Shown here piece by piece: positions 1 through 12,159 of a stretch of 64,000 nt of DNA. The stretch is from Symsagittifera roscoffensis (taxonomy: Eukaryota > Xenacoelomorpha > Acoela > Convolutidae). The notes under the pieces are model-generated. The model did not search any database, was not told the origin of the DNA, and worked only from the letters and a program-made list of their open reading frames with translations. The translations under genes and the position numbers were made by a program. Location: assembly GCF_963678635.1 (NCBI RefSeq), contig NC_087063.1:71135617-71199616 (forward strand), read 5' to 3'. How positions within the stretch are numbered: position 1 is the first letter of the stretch; each line of letters opens with the position of its first letter.

Positions 1-582
1 AAGTAACAATTAGCTCATCTCCCTTCACATTCGTGCAACTTGACAAGGGTTTACCGCATAAGTGGTCTGTTGAGACCTGTTTTCAACATCGACTTTGTCT
101 CGTAGCACTGCACTACTGTCCAGACTTCCTCCATGAAAGCAACACTGTACATACCACAGCCTGTTCTGTTCTCATGATCCCTGTGGTGAACTTTTATTCT
201 GGCAGGTTTACCAAGAAAGGTACTCGGGCTGCGCCTTCTATTCTTCTCCTGCGCGGAGACCCCGTTGAAAGTTTCTTTCTAGTGGTTTCACTCTTACCAA
301 GAGAGCTGTTCTCCGGCATGTTATGGGTTATATTCATAACGGCTGAGGGAGGCTCCGGCATGGAAAATTCATTTTCCGCTGGTTCAGTCGTCCTTGCCAA
401 TGTTCAAAGAAGTTGAAGTTCAGGCTAGACGCACCACATACTGAGGCTGTGGTCGGGGTCCTGCTCCATCGGTTCTTTCAGTTGACGGTCTTCTTTCTCC
501 TCTTCTTCTCGCTTTTCATCTTTTCCTGACGCTGAAGGTCCTTGCTCGTTGTTCGTTGTCTCGACTGGGAGCTTCGGCACGA

Positions 583-1538
583 CTAGCTTGCCTGCTGACC
601 GGTCCTTTTTTCTCCGTGTTTTATCACAATTTTCTCACAGCTGAAGGGCGCTATAGCACTCCTTGTCAGCAGTTTTGCAGTTATTGCCAACTCTGGTCTC
701 CCGTTCGTCACTATCAGTGCGGCTTCTTGCAAGTCTGCTTTGCCTCTCATGGCAGTTGGCTCCAGGTCCAACTTGTTCCATTCTTTCTCGAATCTTCCAG
801 GTTTCGGAGTGGCTGCGTTGCTCATCCTTCTCCTCGTCGACTCGTCCACATATGCAAACTGCGTGTACTGCAATACGGCAGCATTTCTGCCTATGAAGCA
901 CGCGTCCATCGACTCAGAGAACTTTGCCATCCTTTTTTCATTGGTCTCAAGTGCTCTCAATCTGGGAGTGTGTACAACGGAGTCTGCTCCGAGCAACATT
1001 CTCTGAATTAAGGGAAAATCGAGTATTTCTATTGTTGGCTTTTTGTAGTCACGCCATTCTTCAGTTTCTTTTCTCACTTTCTGGTAGGAGGCGACGAGAC
1101 GAGCAGTTATAGTTATGTCGTCGTTTGGTTTGTCATAGGGCCTCAAACTCCAGAGCTTTTGGAACACCTCGACATGTCCTCTGTCCACTTCACCCATTCA
1201 ATCGCGTACGTGGTCATTGAAGTTTACTGCTGTCAATTCTGGCTCTGTATTTTTGCAAACAGTAAATCCCCGCTAATTGATTCGTGTAGCAAATTCTGCT
1301 CGCACCAATTGAGTGTGCTCTCGTCCACTACTGAAATGAGATTCAGGTGCAACAACGACCTCCTGTAGACTTCCACTTTCATGTCAGGGAACGCGAACCT
1401 CACTGCTGGACGCAAAGTGTCGTCACAAACTCGCTGACTCCCCTGATCAGTGCTAACATATCTGTCCTCATAGCTAGGCTTAAATCGGTAAGTAGGTGCA
1501 TGCGCCTCGCATAACGTCGCCATTCCTCTTCTTTTCAC
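583..1538 (-). pseudogene. Unrecognised retroelement-block fragment with one frameshift
   Basis: Two minus-strand frames, 1,538-1,233 (101 residues) and 1,197-583 (204 residues), are nearly contiguous, and the second is open upstream of its Met, so they probably derive from one ORF broken by a frameshift near 1,235. Both contain a VVDEST or YVDEST motif, in the second case followed by an RRRMSN stretch. The second is mainly helical and basic. I do not recognise a domain. Plus-strand frames over the same span are shorter and look like antisense shadows. Confidence 0.25.
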
Positions 1539-1670
1539 ATCTTCTTCTTGTCTTCTCCGGTCCCGAAGCGATTCTGCTGCAGCAGGTATTGGATCAGAGC
1601 ATGTCTTAGATCCCGTATTTAATTCAAGAGCCTGTAGAGTTTTTCACATTCTCCCTAATCTGCTCAGGGA

Positions 1671-1746
1671 GAGTTCCCGAATTAGATAGCGAGAGAGTCC
1701 TGGAGGAGTCCTGGAGGAGTTCCCGAATTAGATAGCGAGAGAGTCT
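1671..1746. repeat. 46-bp tandem duplication
   Basis: GAGTTCCCGAATTAGATAGC followed by GAGAGAGTC occurs at 1,671 and again at 1,717. Between the two copies the short unit CTGGAGGAGTC is itself repeated. The repeat lies in a non-coding part of the left retroelement block. Confidence 0.8.
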
Positions 1747-1816
1747 CGGGTAAACTTTTGCCAGGAAGGACGCGGTCCATCCTTCCCCCAACCCTTTCAA
1801 CATGCCATCTTACCTC

Positions 1817-2311
1817 TCAAAACCACCTTCTCCTCTCACCTTCTGGGTCCATAAAATCTGGAGTGTTGTCTGGTACATCCTTTGATTTTTCTCCTTCGTT
1901 TTCCGCTAAATTCAGTTCAATCACTAGGTAAGCGTGGATCTTCGTGATCATCGTCAGGCCCCGCTCGAAAATGTCCTTGCCCAACGCTGCTGTTCGAGGT
2001 GTCAATTGCAGCCACTTGTTTGCTTCCGGTTTCGTTGGCAAAACAATAGGTTCCGAGTGAGCTTTCGTATCTTTGGCGTTCTGTCTTTTCGGCTTTTCTT
2101 CTCCATCGAGCTCCATTCCTCTGAAGAAACACAGGTCATTAGACATCCCCACTGTCACTTGATGATGATGGTCGATTCCTAGTTTCATCTTGAGCTGTTT
2201 GCTTAAATTGAACAGTTCCAATCCCATCACTTCATCTAACGCCAGCATGTGTGGCGAATGATCTTTGAATCCTCTCATAGCGTTTGAGATATCCGACCAT
2301 ACTTCAGGCAA
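1817..2311 (-). pseudogene. Continuation of the SGNH-like protein fragment
   Basis: A 164-residue frame directly follows the SGNH-like segment on the minus strand after a frame break. It begins PEVWSDISNAMRGFKDHSPH and is followed by an alpha-helical, Leu-rich stretch and an acidic tail. The spacing and direction suggest it is the C-terminal part of the same ancestral protein. No catalytic motif is visible and I cannot name the family. Confidence 0.3.
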
Positions 2312-2328
2312 TTCTGATCAAATTAGTT

Positions 2329-2900
2329 TCAAGTTCCTCTCCCCACTTCGCGATTTGGGGTAGGTATGATCACATCATATTTCCCTTCTGAGAGTAGCGC
2401 TATCATTGCATACAGAAACTTAAGTCCATCTGGGAGGTGGTCATATCCCGGGGATAACACGAACACTGGTTTTGGCGTTGTTTTCTGGAAATCGCTTTCC
2501 TTCAACACGTCCTTGATCTCGCCCATAGACTCCAAAATGTTTTAATTGCTGGCCACATCGCAGTTTCTGCCGTTTCTGGCTCTCTGGGTCTGCTCAGGAG
2601 ACCTCGGCTGTGCAGGTGATGATTAATGCCGGCAAACACGATTGTTTAATTTCGGTCTGTCGCTGAATCCCAGTTGCCATTGATTTGGATTGCATCTAAG
2701 CCAGGTCGGTTCCAGCCAACAATATCACATCGGGCCAAAATAAGGACTTAGAGGTCTTCACGAAGTCTGAGCTCAAAATCACTAGTGTCTTTGCCTTCCT
2801 CTTTTCTGCTTTGTCGTCTATTCTGAATCTTAACTCGGCGTATCTTTCAGCATCACCTTCTTGTGGGTCACCTGCTTCGGATAAGCTCTTTCCTTCAAAT
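2329..2900 (-). pseudogene. SGNH-hydrolase-like segment of the left retroelement block
   Basis: Read on the minus strand with two or three frame changes, this segment shows SGNH-like blocks. First comes a beta strand ending in DVILLAG. Next is GLDAIQINGNWDSATDRN and then IVFAGINHHLHSRG, which resembles the Gly/Asn block III. Last is PVFVLSPGYDHLPDGLKFLY in the 2,535-2,329 frame. The order strand, Gly-x-Asn block, then a second strand with SPGY suits an esterase-like fold, but a clear GDS serine block and a D-x-x-H block are not seen. The frame changes near 2,700 and 2,540 make it non-functional as it stands. I infer that it was part of a retroelement polyprotein. Confidence 0.4.
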
Positions 2901-4660
2901 GGGCTGGAGGCCCTTGTACTTGCTTAAACATTTTCATTAGTTGCTCCGTCGCTGATCTACTTGTCAAAAATCTCCCTGGTTTCTCTTCTCTAGTTTGCTC
3001 GCTATGATTCTTTTTCACATCTTGCAAGGATCATGCGTTCACTTGACCCATGGTGTTGTTTGAGGGCAGTCCCTCAAAATCAGCAAACCGTAATGCTGTC
3101 GTGGAGCTGAAGTGCATTCCTGCTGCTATCATACAGTCTACTCCCACAATCGAGTACAGTCAATGTACTGACAGTCTCCCACCACTCAGCATTCTCATTG
3201 CATCCTCTCCAAATCTTACTGTTTGAAGTTTCACCAAATCTTGCTTATAAATGTGCCATTGGTACGGTATCGGAACTTCTATCTGGACGGCGTTCTTCCC
3301 TGATTGTAGTCGTCGTCATCGTTTCCAACCTGGAGGTGGCCGAGGCTGTATCCATTGTTTGATTGACCGGTCCCAACCCTCGTAGGGGTGAATGGTCCTC
3401 CTCGCGGGTGCCTCCTCCAGTCGATCCAAAAAAGTCAGATCTATGTTCTTGATCACTAGAGCTCTGCATCACTTGAGGCACGGCTGAGACTGATACTAAG
3501 ATTGTCTCCAGATTAGGAAGCACAAAGGTTGAAACCGCCAGCACGTTTGTCGCTTCTTCCATTCTCAGTGCTCCAGTGTCGAATAGTTCAACCTCTAACT
3601 CATCTATTTGTACCTAGAAGACATGGTTCATCTAGGCTTGTCCTTCTACACTGTCGAAATTTACTCCGTCAGTGGTGAATCTGGCTTGATCCAGAGCTCT
3701 CAGCTCATGCTCCAAGTCCATCAAGATCATTCATCCAGCATTGCGACTCGCCAGATTACGCCATATGTTGTTCCGTCTTATAACTATTTCATTGTGCTTT
3801 CTATTCGTGGATGATTGTGTTCTCGTGCTCCTCGGTATGGTCCAGACGGGCAGTACCGCGCACTGAAACTTGTGCCGCACTACAGTAAACAAGCACACCA
3901 GCATTGCTTTTCATTGAGCTTCTTCTAAATCCGAGTTTCTGGACACGTTGTTTGTGCCTATTAATTCAATACGTCAACGATCCTGCCTGGGTTCATCAAC
4001 TCCACCATTCGATACAGCTGGTTTACTGTGGCCCCTCCGAATGCCATCACCGTAGTGATTCATGAGGTTCTCTATTGTTTGGCAAAGTTCTCTCTAAACT
4101 ATCGCCCAATATCGAATGCGACATTCCAAGGGGCGGTTGCTGCATGTTCATCGCTGGACTTCAAGTTGATTGATTGAAACATGCTCGCGTGTTTCTATCT
4201 GGGTCACCCGTGAAGCTGTTTTTCATCTGATTATCCTTCTGTATGTCAAATACACGCGACACTTTCTTCACTGGTATCTCCCTTGCCTTTCTGTTGAAGG
4301 TTTTTACTGACCACGTCAGTGTAGCAGCTCCTGCTTTCTTCACTACTTCTTAGGAGAGTTCTCCTCTGCCGGTATCATTGATTGTTACATAGGGTGCAGT
4401 CACCCCGAAACCTGGCACACTCCCGTTGGCCACGATCCGGCATGCGGCTTCAACCAGCTGCTGCATGGATCTTTTCACGACAGGATCACAGGGTGTCGCT
4501 TGGATCCGGGATTGTCACTCTACCAGTTCCTGTTGGGACCTGCACTTCCGTTGTTTAACTTATTTCGCGAGGCGTCAGAAGCTCCATCGGGGAGTTCCCA
4601 CGAGGAACATTCCCTGTAGGTAATGGTCGTTTCGTTGTCGCTAATCCCAATCGTTCCAAT
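2901..4660 (-). pseudogene. Broken linker region of the left retroelement block
   Basis: Short minus-strand frames at 4,343-4,161, 3,562-3,245 and 3,027-2,830 carry Ser/Thr/Pro-rich and basic stretches but no domain I recognise. They lie between the coiled-coil start and the SGNH-like segment, where the low-complexity linker of a gag-type protein would be expected. Many stops and frame changes separate them. They are best read as decayed parts of one former ORF, with low certainty. Confidence 0.25.
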
Positions 4661-4662
4661 CG

Positions 4663-4947
4663 CTACTTATATTCCTGCCTCAAGCGTTCTATTTCTTTTT
4701 CTTGTTTCTTGTTGCAGTCCTCAAACAGTATCTTCCACATCTCTCTTTCTTCCTCAGTTCTGGCCAAGGTTTTTCTCACTCGGTCCAGCTCGTCTTTCGT
4801 TTCGTTCAGATCTTCCATCGTTTCATTCGTCTGCACTTCTTCCTCCATTGCAGCTTTCAACTGTGAGCTAGCCGAGGCGGCCTCGCTACTCTTTTCTTGG
4901 TGGAAAGCTTGATGTCTACTCCTCAAGCCTGGGGCCTGTGACACCAC
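4663..4947 (-). pseudogene. Coiled-coil gag-like N-terminal fragment
   Basis: A 94-residue frame opens with a Met and turns into a strongly charged heptad region (residues about 30-94, rich in E, K, R, L) that reads as a coiled coil. It sits at the inner edge of the GC-rich block and points out of the window. The gag-like start at 63,340 on the other flank has the same layout: a short Ser/Arg-rich head followed by an acidic coiled coil. No family is identified from sequence alone. The frame stops at 4,663, and related coding capacity seems to continue in other frames. Confidence 0.35.
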
Positions 4948-5348
4948 TCCTCAAGACTTTGACACTAACCTCTCTTCTATCTTTATTTGCTATGTCATAC
5001 AGTTTATTACAGATGTCAAACACCTGATTCAAAGCTGACATTTTTATCAGAATTGAGTTCCAATTTATGAGTCTAAAGTTTTCAGCATTGTGAATAACAG
5101 TATTTCTAATCGCCGAGTAGATATGTCAAAAAGAAAGTTTTCATACATATATCAAATAATCATTCACATATCATATATTCATATAAACATTCACATAAAA
5201 TGGTTGACTTCTATTCCATTTAATAACAGATTGCTATTAAATGTTTTTTCATCAAAAGGCGAAGTATTCAATCATTTTATTTGCGCTAACCATCAAGTAT
5301 TGCAGTGGAAAGGAGCAAAAACAATTGCCAAGTTCTGTACAAAGATTG

Positions 5349-5558
5349 TTGCGCAAGAATTTCAAATAACATTAAATATGTTCTAATTAGACTTTTGCAT
5401 CCAACAGGATATTCGCTCAGTACTTCTCTAAATTTTTGCAAGTGTTTACAATGTTGCGCAGGAATTTCAAATGACATTAAATATGTTCTAATTAGACTTT
5501 TGCATACAACAGGATACTCGCTCAGTACTTCTCTAATTATTTGCAAGTGTTTACTAAC
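5349..5558. repeat. 105-bp tandem repeat, two copies
   Basis: A unit beginning TTGCGCA and ending near GCAAGTGTTTAC occurs at 5,349-5,453 and 5,454-5,558 with few mismatches. Because 105 is divisible by three, frames stay open across it on both strands. Confidence 0.85.
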
Positions 5559-6255
5559 GCACACATCCTTTTCAAGATAAACTCAAAAAACGTTTATCTT
5601 TTTCAACCTATTGCAAACACACTTCAAATTTACACAAATTGGCCAAACTGGTTTAGTTTTCTAACGAATATGAAAAAAATGTTTTATAATTTTGTAGAAA
5701 CCTTTTTGTTTTTTGTCCACACATTTCAAAAACGGATTCCAAGTTTTTAACAAAAGAACAATATGTGACAATTTCTGTCAAAATTTAAGTATTAATTCTT
5801 TTGTCTCAACAGGATTTTTTTAAAAAACGGTTTTTGGTTTTTTGTACTGTTTTTCCACTGAAAACCTTAAAAAAAATTGCTAGATAGAAAACTTAAATTG
5901 AGCTTGACACAACAACAGTTACTTATAAAAACAATAATCAATGAGCTGCAGAGCATCAATTGATATCAATGCTGTTCTTGTTTCCTTGCTGGTGGTTTTT
6001 TAACGCTTAGCTCACTGAGGATCTTGGTTCAGAGAACCGTTCATCTTCATATATGTAGAAGGGATTGATAACAAATTCTTCATCCTTCCAAAGGAAGAGG
6101 AAGTCTTCGAATGATTACTTAAGTAATGTGAATCAAGATTATCGGGGTATTGCATCTCAACATCTTTAGCTACTTGTCCCATCATATTCAAATTTTGAAA
6201 TTGTCTCTCAAAAATGAGGATTTGCATTTGACGATGTTCTTTGAAGTTTTGAGTT

Positions 6256-6307
6256 TTAATGGATCAGAACGATGTTCTTGAGTTTTGACATCGTTCTGAT
6301 CCATTAA
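6256..6307. repeat. Perfect 19-bp inverted repeat (hairpin)
   Basis: TTAATGGATCAGAACGATG at 6,256-6,274 is followed after a 14-nt loop by its exact reverse complement at 6,289-6,307. It could form a stable stem. No T-run or gene end lies beside it, so a terminator role is not supported. Confidence 0.85.
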
Positions 6308-7393
6308 GATCCCAGAGACTGGGTCGGGCTTTCCGGTTGAAAGCTCGACCGAGTGCGTGAGCTGTTATTTTGAACAGTGTTTTGGAATTCATAACAGAGA
6401 CTAAGAATTGAGTATAGACCAGAATTTCAAACGAACTAGAGCAGAGAGAGGGAAAACTGACAGAAATAAAATTGAAATTTTTTTAAGTATCGAGTAAAAA
6501 TACCTTTGGTTGAACTGGTTAGGTTTAGCCATTGAGAGACGGATTTGTAAGTTTAGATTGTAATCGCAATCAATCAAATCTCAGCTTTTGCTCAAAAAAA
6601 ATGATTTTCAAAATTAAAACCCGAACAGAATTAAAAATCCAGTTTACGGTTTTTTTTACACTTTTTACGTTTCCCATGAGAAGAAAATTGTTTTTGGTTG
6701 TTTTTTGTTCTTTCTTTCAATCAGAGAATAGCTTAGATTTTCAGTGCTTTAGTCTTCACAATAATTAAAATTTTAAATATAAGCAATCTCAAAAATAATT
6801 GATCGTATGTTTTGTGCTGACAAAACCAAGAAAACGCAGAAAAGAAAACTATAAGAAGTAACATCTCTATATTTTTTCTCTTCCAAAAATCCAAATTCAT
6901 GGTTTATGATCAATAAAACCTTAGTTTATTCTTCAGAGTTAATCAAGTTCATTAGTTTCTATGTAGATTTTCGAGGAAAACTAAAACCTGAAAAAGTTTC
7001 AAAACAGCTGGAATTTTTTTTCTTAAGTCATTCTTACAGGATTTGAAAAACCATATTTTGGCTTCGGGTGGGGACAAAAAGAATCTTCGATATATAATCA
7101 ATTAAATTTTACCAATAATTTTCTTCCGTAAGTAGGTGTATTTTACCAGATGTATTTCACCCGTAAGTATGAAGTTCTGATTTTAGATGTTTGGTTAAAA
7201 TGTAAAACTATTTGGCTAAATACAATATCAAATAACTCTGCGTACAAAAGCAAGAGTCAATTTTATTTCATCAGTAAAAAAAATTATAGGTATTTTTCTT
7301 CTAAAGTAACTTGTGGAAGTTCAGGTGTTTTTGTTTGATATTTTCCAAAAAAGAAAGAGAAGTTTAAATTATATAATGAGTTGACGCCCAACA

Positions 7394-9060
7394 ATGCTTG
7401 ATTCCAATGGGTTGGTTGATCATCCAAAAAAGGATCCAAAAATTAAGAATCAATTTGAACACAAACTTCAACACAAAGAGCCATACGAAAATCAATTTGA
7501 TTCTCTAGCTTTTAGATACATCACGGAATATATTTCAATGTCTGGTCATGATCTTAACAATTTTCGTCAAATTTTTGCCGAGGCCTTACCTCTGGTTGAA
7601 TGAAAAAATAACTGAACGTGAAATTTTTTCCTACAACTTAGGTGAAAACATGGGCGAAAAAGTAGGATAACTGACTCGACGAATTATATGAAGTTTGACA
7701 AAACAGTAGTTACTTTAGGTAACCTAGTTGAGATAGCTGCTTCAAATCTCTCAAAACTTCAACAAACATCTTCTTAGATGTAAGGATTGAGCAAGACATT
7801 TTTACCCAAAGTATGTGTCTGAGCTTTGCAAAAATTTGTTCAAAAAACTAGAAGGGTTCATTTTTCCAGTTTCTGAAGGAAACAAACTATTCAATAATCT
7901 AGCAGTTCTTGATTTTGATTTTATTCGCATTCCCAGAGCAAGTTAAAAGAGACACAAACTACAATTTCACTGGAAAATTATTTCAAAGTCAATGAATCTG
8001 ATTTATGTTCCCACTTTTTGGTATAGAAGTGCTCACAGAACCTGATCATTGAATTTCTAGGTGTTCTAGAACTTTGGTCAGTAAAACAACATTATGTTTT
8101 AAATGGATGGCCGAGGAAGAACAAAAATTGCTCGATATTGAAGTAGCTACTATCAATCAACGATATAAAAAGATATTTGATCAAATGAACGAGTGAGGCA
8201 ATAATTATTAATTTGAATAATTAGAGTATAAATACAAATGCCTTAAATACGCAGAAGAAGCAAATATTTTAACTGAAGATAGATAAATTCTCTGAAAATC
8301 AACTTAAAGATTTGAATTAAACTACGGACAGATACTTTTATACACAACCTGTTTTGGTTTTCAACTGTGGTAGATAGGACTTGAAAGTGACAAGTTGTAT
8401 CTGATTCCTAATTTGATTTTGCTATAAGGAAGAGGAAACATCAGTTATCAAAAAACGAAGAATAAATTATACGCTTCAGGTTAAGAGATGTACATTTTTT
8501 TGTAGCTTTGAAGTGTTATTGGAGAAACATACTTTTCTGACTTTTTCTGAAACCCTATTTACCTTGCAAACTAGGAATAAAATATAATTTTTGAATGAAG
8601 CTCATTTCAGCAAACTGAGAAACAGTAATCTGCTAGATATAAAATTTTGACTGAGTATAAAAAGCTGACCTAGAAAACCTGATGAGCAACAGGCATTGAA
8701 AAAGCTTCAAATCACAGCGGTGGCTCCATTTAGTTTGGATAATTGCATATATATACAAAAAAAATGGCAGATATTGAAATCTATGCGCTATAAAAAATAT
8801 TAGCAGAGGTACAACAACAAAGTTAGTGTTCCAACCCTCGAAGCAAGGCAAAACCTGATTAGCTTTTTCCGTAACAATTCAATTGATATTTCAAATAAAA
8901 ATGTACATTTCGCATTCTAGCAAACATTAATTTGCACAAACCTAAAAACAACAATTTTACTCCAACTTGCGACCTTACAAGAAAAAATATTTCATTGCAT
9001 TCTCTCGGAAAGCTCTAGTTGTATAGACATTAGCTAGAAAAGCGTAAATTAACAAAATCA
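7394..9060 (+). pseudogene. Family B DNA polymerase remnant, N-terminal half, copy A
   Basis: Pieces of a B-family (DNA_pol_B_2, Polinton-like) polymerase appear in the expected order across many stops and frame changes. A 70-residue opening frame lies at 7,394-7,603. At 7,791-7,945 the stretch NKLFNNLAVLDF corresponds to the Exo I region. The helix AEEEQKLLDIEVATINQRYK lies near 8,110. PVLVFNCGR followed by a stop and DLK, near 8,350, matches the Exo II FN-x-G-x-YD motif. RYNNKVSVPTLEA, near 8,804, matches the Exo III YN-x-x-D motif with its Asp lost. The order of these pieces is what identifies it; no single piece would. It is clearly non-functional. A second copy follows at 10,262. Confidence 0.6.
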
Positions 9061-10261
9061 TTTGTTCAAAACATCTGAAACTTTTTTTCTGAAATCATTC
9101 TTACAGGATTTTAAACATTAAAAACCATATTTGGGCTTCGGGTGGGGATAAAAAAAAACTTTGATAAAGAATTGATTAAATTTTTACCAATGTTTTTCTT
9201 CTCAGGTGTTTTTTGCCTCTAAGTTTGAAGTTCTGTTTTCAAATTTTTGTTTAAAACGTAAAATTATTTAGCAAAATACGATATCTAAAAATAAATTTTC
9301 GCTCAATCAAATCAAAAAACTCTGTTTACAAAATGAACACCAAAAAAGCAAGAGTCGACATTTATTTCATCAGTAAGAAAATTGTAGGGTTTTTCTCTTT
9401 TAAAGTAGCTTGTGGAAGTTCAAGTGATTTTGCTCAATAGTTTCCAAAAAAAAGAGAAATTAAAATTTTATAATGAGTTCACGTCCAACAAGGCTTGATT
9501 CCGATGGGTTGGTTGATTCAAAAAAATTGTTACAAAAACACCTATTTTTCAAATAAAAGTCTTGCGCAATTTCATCTGTACCTTTTTCATAAATATTGAT
9601 TACAGTTTCGTAGTTTCGATAACCGCTGAACCTCTCATCATTTTTCAGATGAAGTTGGATTCTAAAAACGGAATGCGAAGAAGCAATCAGCAATTTGTGA
9701 AAATTTTTTTTGAGTTACTACTCTCTTTAGCAACATCAGATGCATGAGCATGGAGCAAAACAACGAAAATCTAGCGCTACTGTATCGGTCAAGAACAAGG
9801 TTGATTATTGTAGAAGAAGAGGGGAGAATGAGTAAAAGCTGAAGATGGAGTTGCAGGCTTGTCAAGATTCTCTGGTGGAAGATCAAATCAAGGTTATCAA
9901 TGAGAATTTTAAAGAAGTATACCACAAGCTGCAATTTGCAGCCAAAATTATTGGTGCGCTAAGATTCGATCTCCGGAACTTCAGGGTCTTTAACTAATTG
10001 TACTTCTATCTCATTGAAAGAAACACTTTTACGGGAATATGCTGTAATTGAAAACTGACTTGATAATAAATCAAGGGTAGTTAGAGATTCTTGAGTTTGT
10101 AGAACAAGGTATTCAGAAGCAACAGAAGACAAAGTGGAGATTTAACTTGATTGCCAATGTTACATTTTTGCTGTTTTCCTCAAAATTATCCCAATGTGAT
10201 GTCTGCATTCTTTGTACACAAACCTCTTATGAGAACTTTTCTGTAATTATCATTTGTACAC
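9061..10261. other. Repeat leader and unexplained insert between polymerase copies
   Basis: Positions about 9,070-9,515 repeat 6,990-7,420, so the tandem unit starts before the polymerase frames. Positions about 9,516-10,262 have no counterpart in copy A, where 7,420 and 7,439 are nearly adjacent, so this is an insert of about 750 bp in copy B. I see no terminal repeats or convincing gene in it. Confidence 0.5.
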
Positions 10262-11860
10262 AAAAATTAAGAATCCACTTCAGCTCATGAAGCCATACGA
10301 AAATCAACTTGACTCTCATTTTCAGATACATCACGAAATGTATTTCAATGTCTGGTGATGATCTTAACAAATTTTGTCAAATTTTTGCCGAGGCCTTACC
10401 TCTGGTTGAATGAAAAAATAACTGAACGTGAAATTTTTTTCTACAACTTAGGTGAAAACATGGGCGAAAAAGTAGGATAATTGACTCGACGAATTATATG
10501 AAGTTTGACAAAACAGTAGTTACTTTAGGTAACCTAGTTGAGATAGCTGCTTCAAATCTCTCAAAACTTCAACAAACATCTTCTTAGATGTAAGGATTGA
10601 GCAAGACATTTTTACCCAAAGTATGTGTCTGAGCTTTGCAAAAATTTGTTCAAAAAACTAGAAGGGTTCATTTTTCCAGTTTCTGAAGGAAACAAACTAT
10701 TCAATAATCTAGCAGTTCTTGATTTTGATTCTATTCGCATTCCCAGAGCAAGTTAAAAGAGACACAAACTACAATTTCAGTGGAAAATTTTTTCAAAGTC
10801 AATGAATTTGATTAATGTTCCCATTTTTCAGTATAACAAGTGCTCACAGAACCTGATCATTGAACTTCTAGGTGTTCTAGAACTTTGGTCAGTAAAACAA
10901 CATTAGGTTTTAAATGGATGGCTGAGGAAGAACAAAAATTGCTGGATATTGAAGTAGCTACTATCAATGAGCGATATAAAAAGATATTTGATCAAATGAA
11001 CGAGTGAGGCAATAATTATTAATTTGAATAATTAGGGTATAAAGACAAATGCCTTAAATTTGAAGAAGCAAATAAACTAACTGAATTAAACTAACGATTT
11101 GAATTAAACTACGGACAGATACTTTTATACACTACCTGTTTTGTTTTCAACTGTGGTAGATAGGACTTGAAAGTGACAAATTGTATCTGATTCCTAATTT
11201 GATTTTGCTATAAGGAAGAGGAATTATCAGTTATTAAAAAACGAAGGATAATTTATAGGCTTCAGGTTAAGAGATGTACATTTTTTGTAGCTTTGAAGTT
11301 TTATTGGAGAAACATACTTTTCTGACTTTTTCTGAAAGCGTATTTACCTTGCAAATTAAGAATACAATATTGTTTTTGATTGAAGCACATTTCAGCAAAG
11401 TGAGAAGCAGTAATCCGCTAGATATAAAATTTTGACTGAGTATAAAAGCTGACCAAGAAAACCTGATGGGCAACAGGCATTGAAAAATCTTCAAATCACA
11501 GCGGTGGCTCCATTTATTTTGGATAATTGCATTTTTATACAAAAAAATGGCAGATATTGAAATCTATGCGTTATAAAGAATTTTAGCAGAGGTACAACAA
11601 AAAAGATAGTGTTCCAACCCTCGAAGCAAGGCAAAACCTGATTAGCTTTTACCGAAACAAGTCAATTGATTTTTCAAATAAAAATGTACATTTCGAATTC
11701 TAGCAAACAATAATTTGCACAAATCTAAAAACAACTATTTTACTCCAATTTGCGACCTTACAAGAAAAAATCTTTCATTGTATTCTCTCGGAAAGCTATG
11801 GTTGTAAAGACATCAGCTAGAAAAGCGTAAATTAACAAAATCAATTGTTCAAAACATCTG
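10262..11860 (+). pseudogene. Family B DNA polymerase remnant, N-terminal half, copy B
   Basis: This is a close copy of 7,439-9,060. The same pieces are visible: NKLFNNLAVLDFDSIRIP (Exo I region, near 10,690-10,750), a helix reading LLDIEVATINERYKKIFDQM near 10,940, and SVPTLEA near 11,612. It carries stops and frame changes like copy A. From about 10,380 onward it is also the outermost sequence shared with the right arm (57,529 inward). Only this copy, not copy A, is needed to explain the right arm, so the N-terminal half was tandemly duplicated on the left or lost on the right. Confidence 0.6.
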
Positions 11861-12159
11861 AAACTTTTTTTCTGAAATCATTCTTACAGGACTTTAAATA
11901 TTAAAAACCATATTTGGGCTTCGGGTGGGGATAAAAAAAATCTTTGATAAATAATCGATTAAATTTTTACCAATGTTTTTTCTTAGGTAAATTTTGCCTC
12001 TAAGTTTGAAGTTCTGTTTTCAAGTTTTTGGTTAAACCGTAAAATCAATTAGCAAAATACGATATCTAAAAATAACTTTTCGCTCAATCAAAAAACTCTG
12101 TTTACAAAATGAACACCAAAAAAGCAAGAGTCGATTTTTATTTCATCAGTAAAAAAATT

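Larger units (their letters stand above)
1..4975 (-). mobile_element. GC-rich block of decayed retroelement-like coding sequence
   Basis: This block is visibly richer in G and C than the AT-rich DNA that begins near 4,976. Its best reading frames lie on the minus strand and run out of the window at position 1. Frames change repeatedly (near 4,660, 2,900, 2,540, 2,320 and 1,235), so no continuous protein can be read. The order on the minus strand is a coiled-coil start, a low-complexity linker, an SGNH-like segment, then unrecognised segments. This resembles the polyprotein of a large retroelement with a coiled-coil gag and an SGNH-like domain, but no reverse transcriptase, protease or LTR is visible here. 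Positions 1-582 hold only short minus-strand frames without a recognised domain. Confidence 0.45.
4976..7393. other. AT-rich DNA without a recognised gene
   Basis: Composition drops sharply to AT-rich at about 4,976. The stretch holds a 105-bp tandem duplication, a perfect 19-bp inverted repeat and, from about 6,990, a sequence that recurs near 9,070 and 11,845 (key string CTTCGGGTGGGGA). Short frames are present, but none has a recognisable domain. Confidence 0.6.

Noticed and set aside
33-1368. Plus-strand frames in the left block (for example 33-416, 556-1,011, 1,159-1,368)
   Set aside because: They overlap longer, better composed minus-strand frames and show no domain; judged antisense shadows.
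9460-9934. Minus-strand frames with Leu/Ser-rich translation near 9.5-9.9 kb
   Set aside because: AT-rich low-complexity translation, no conservation with the sister repeat copy.
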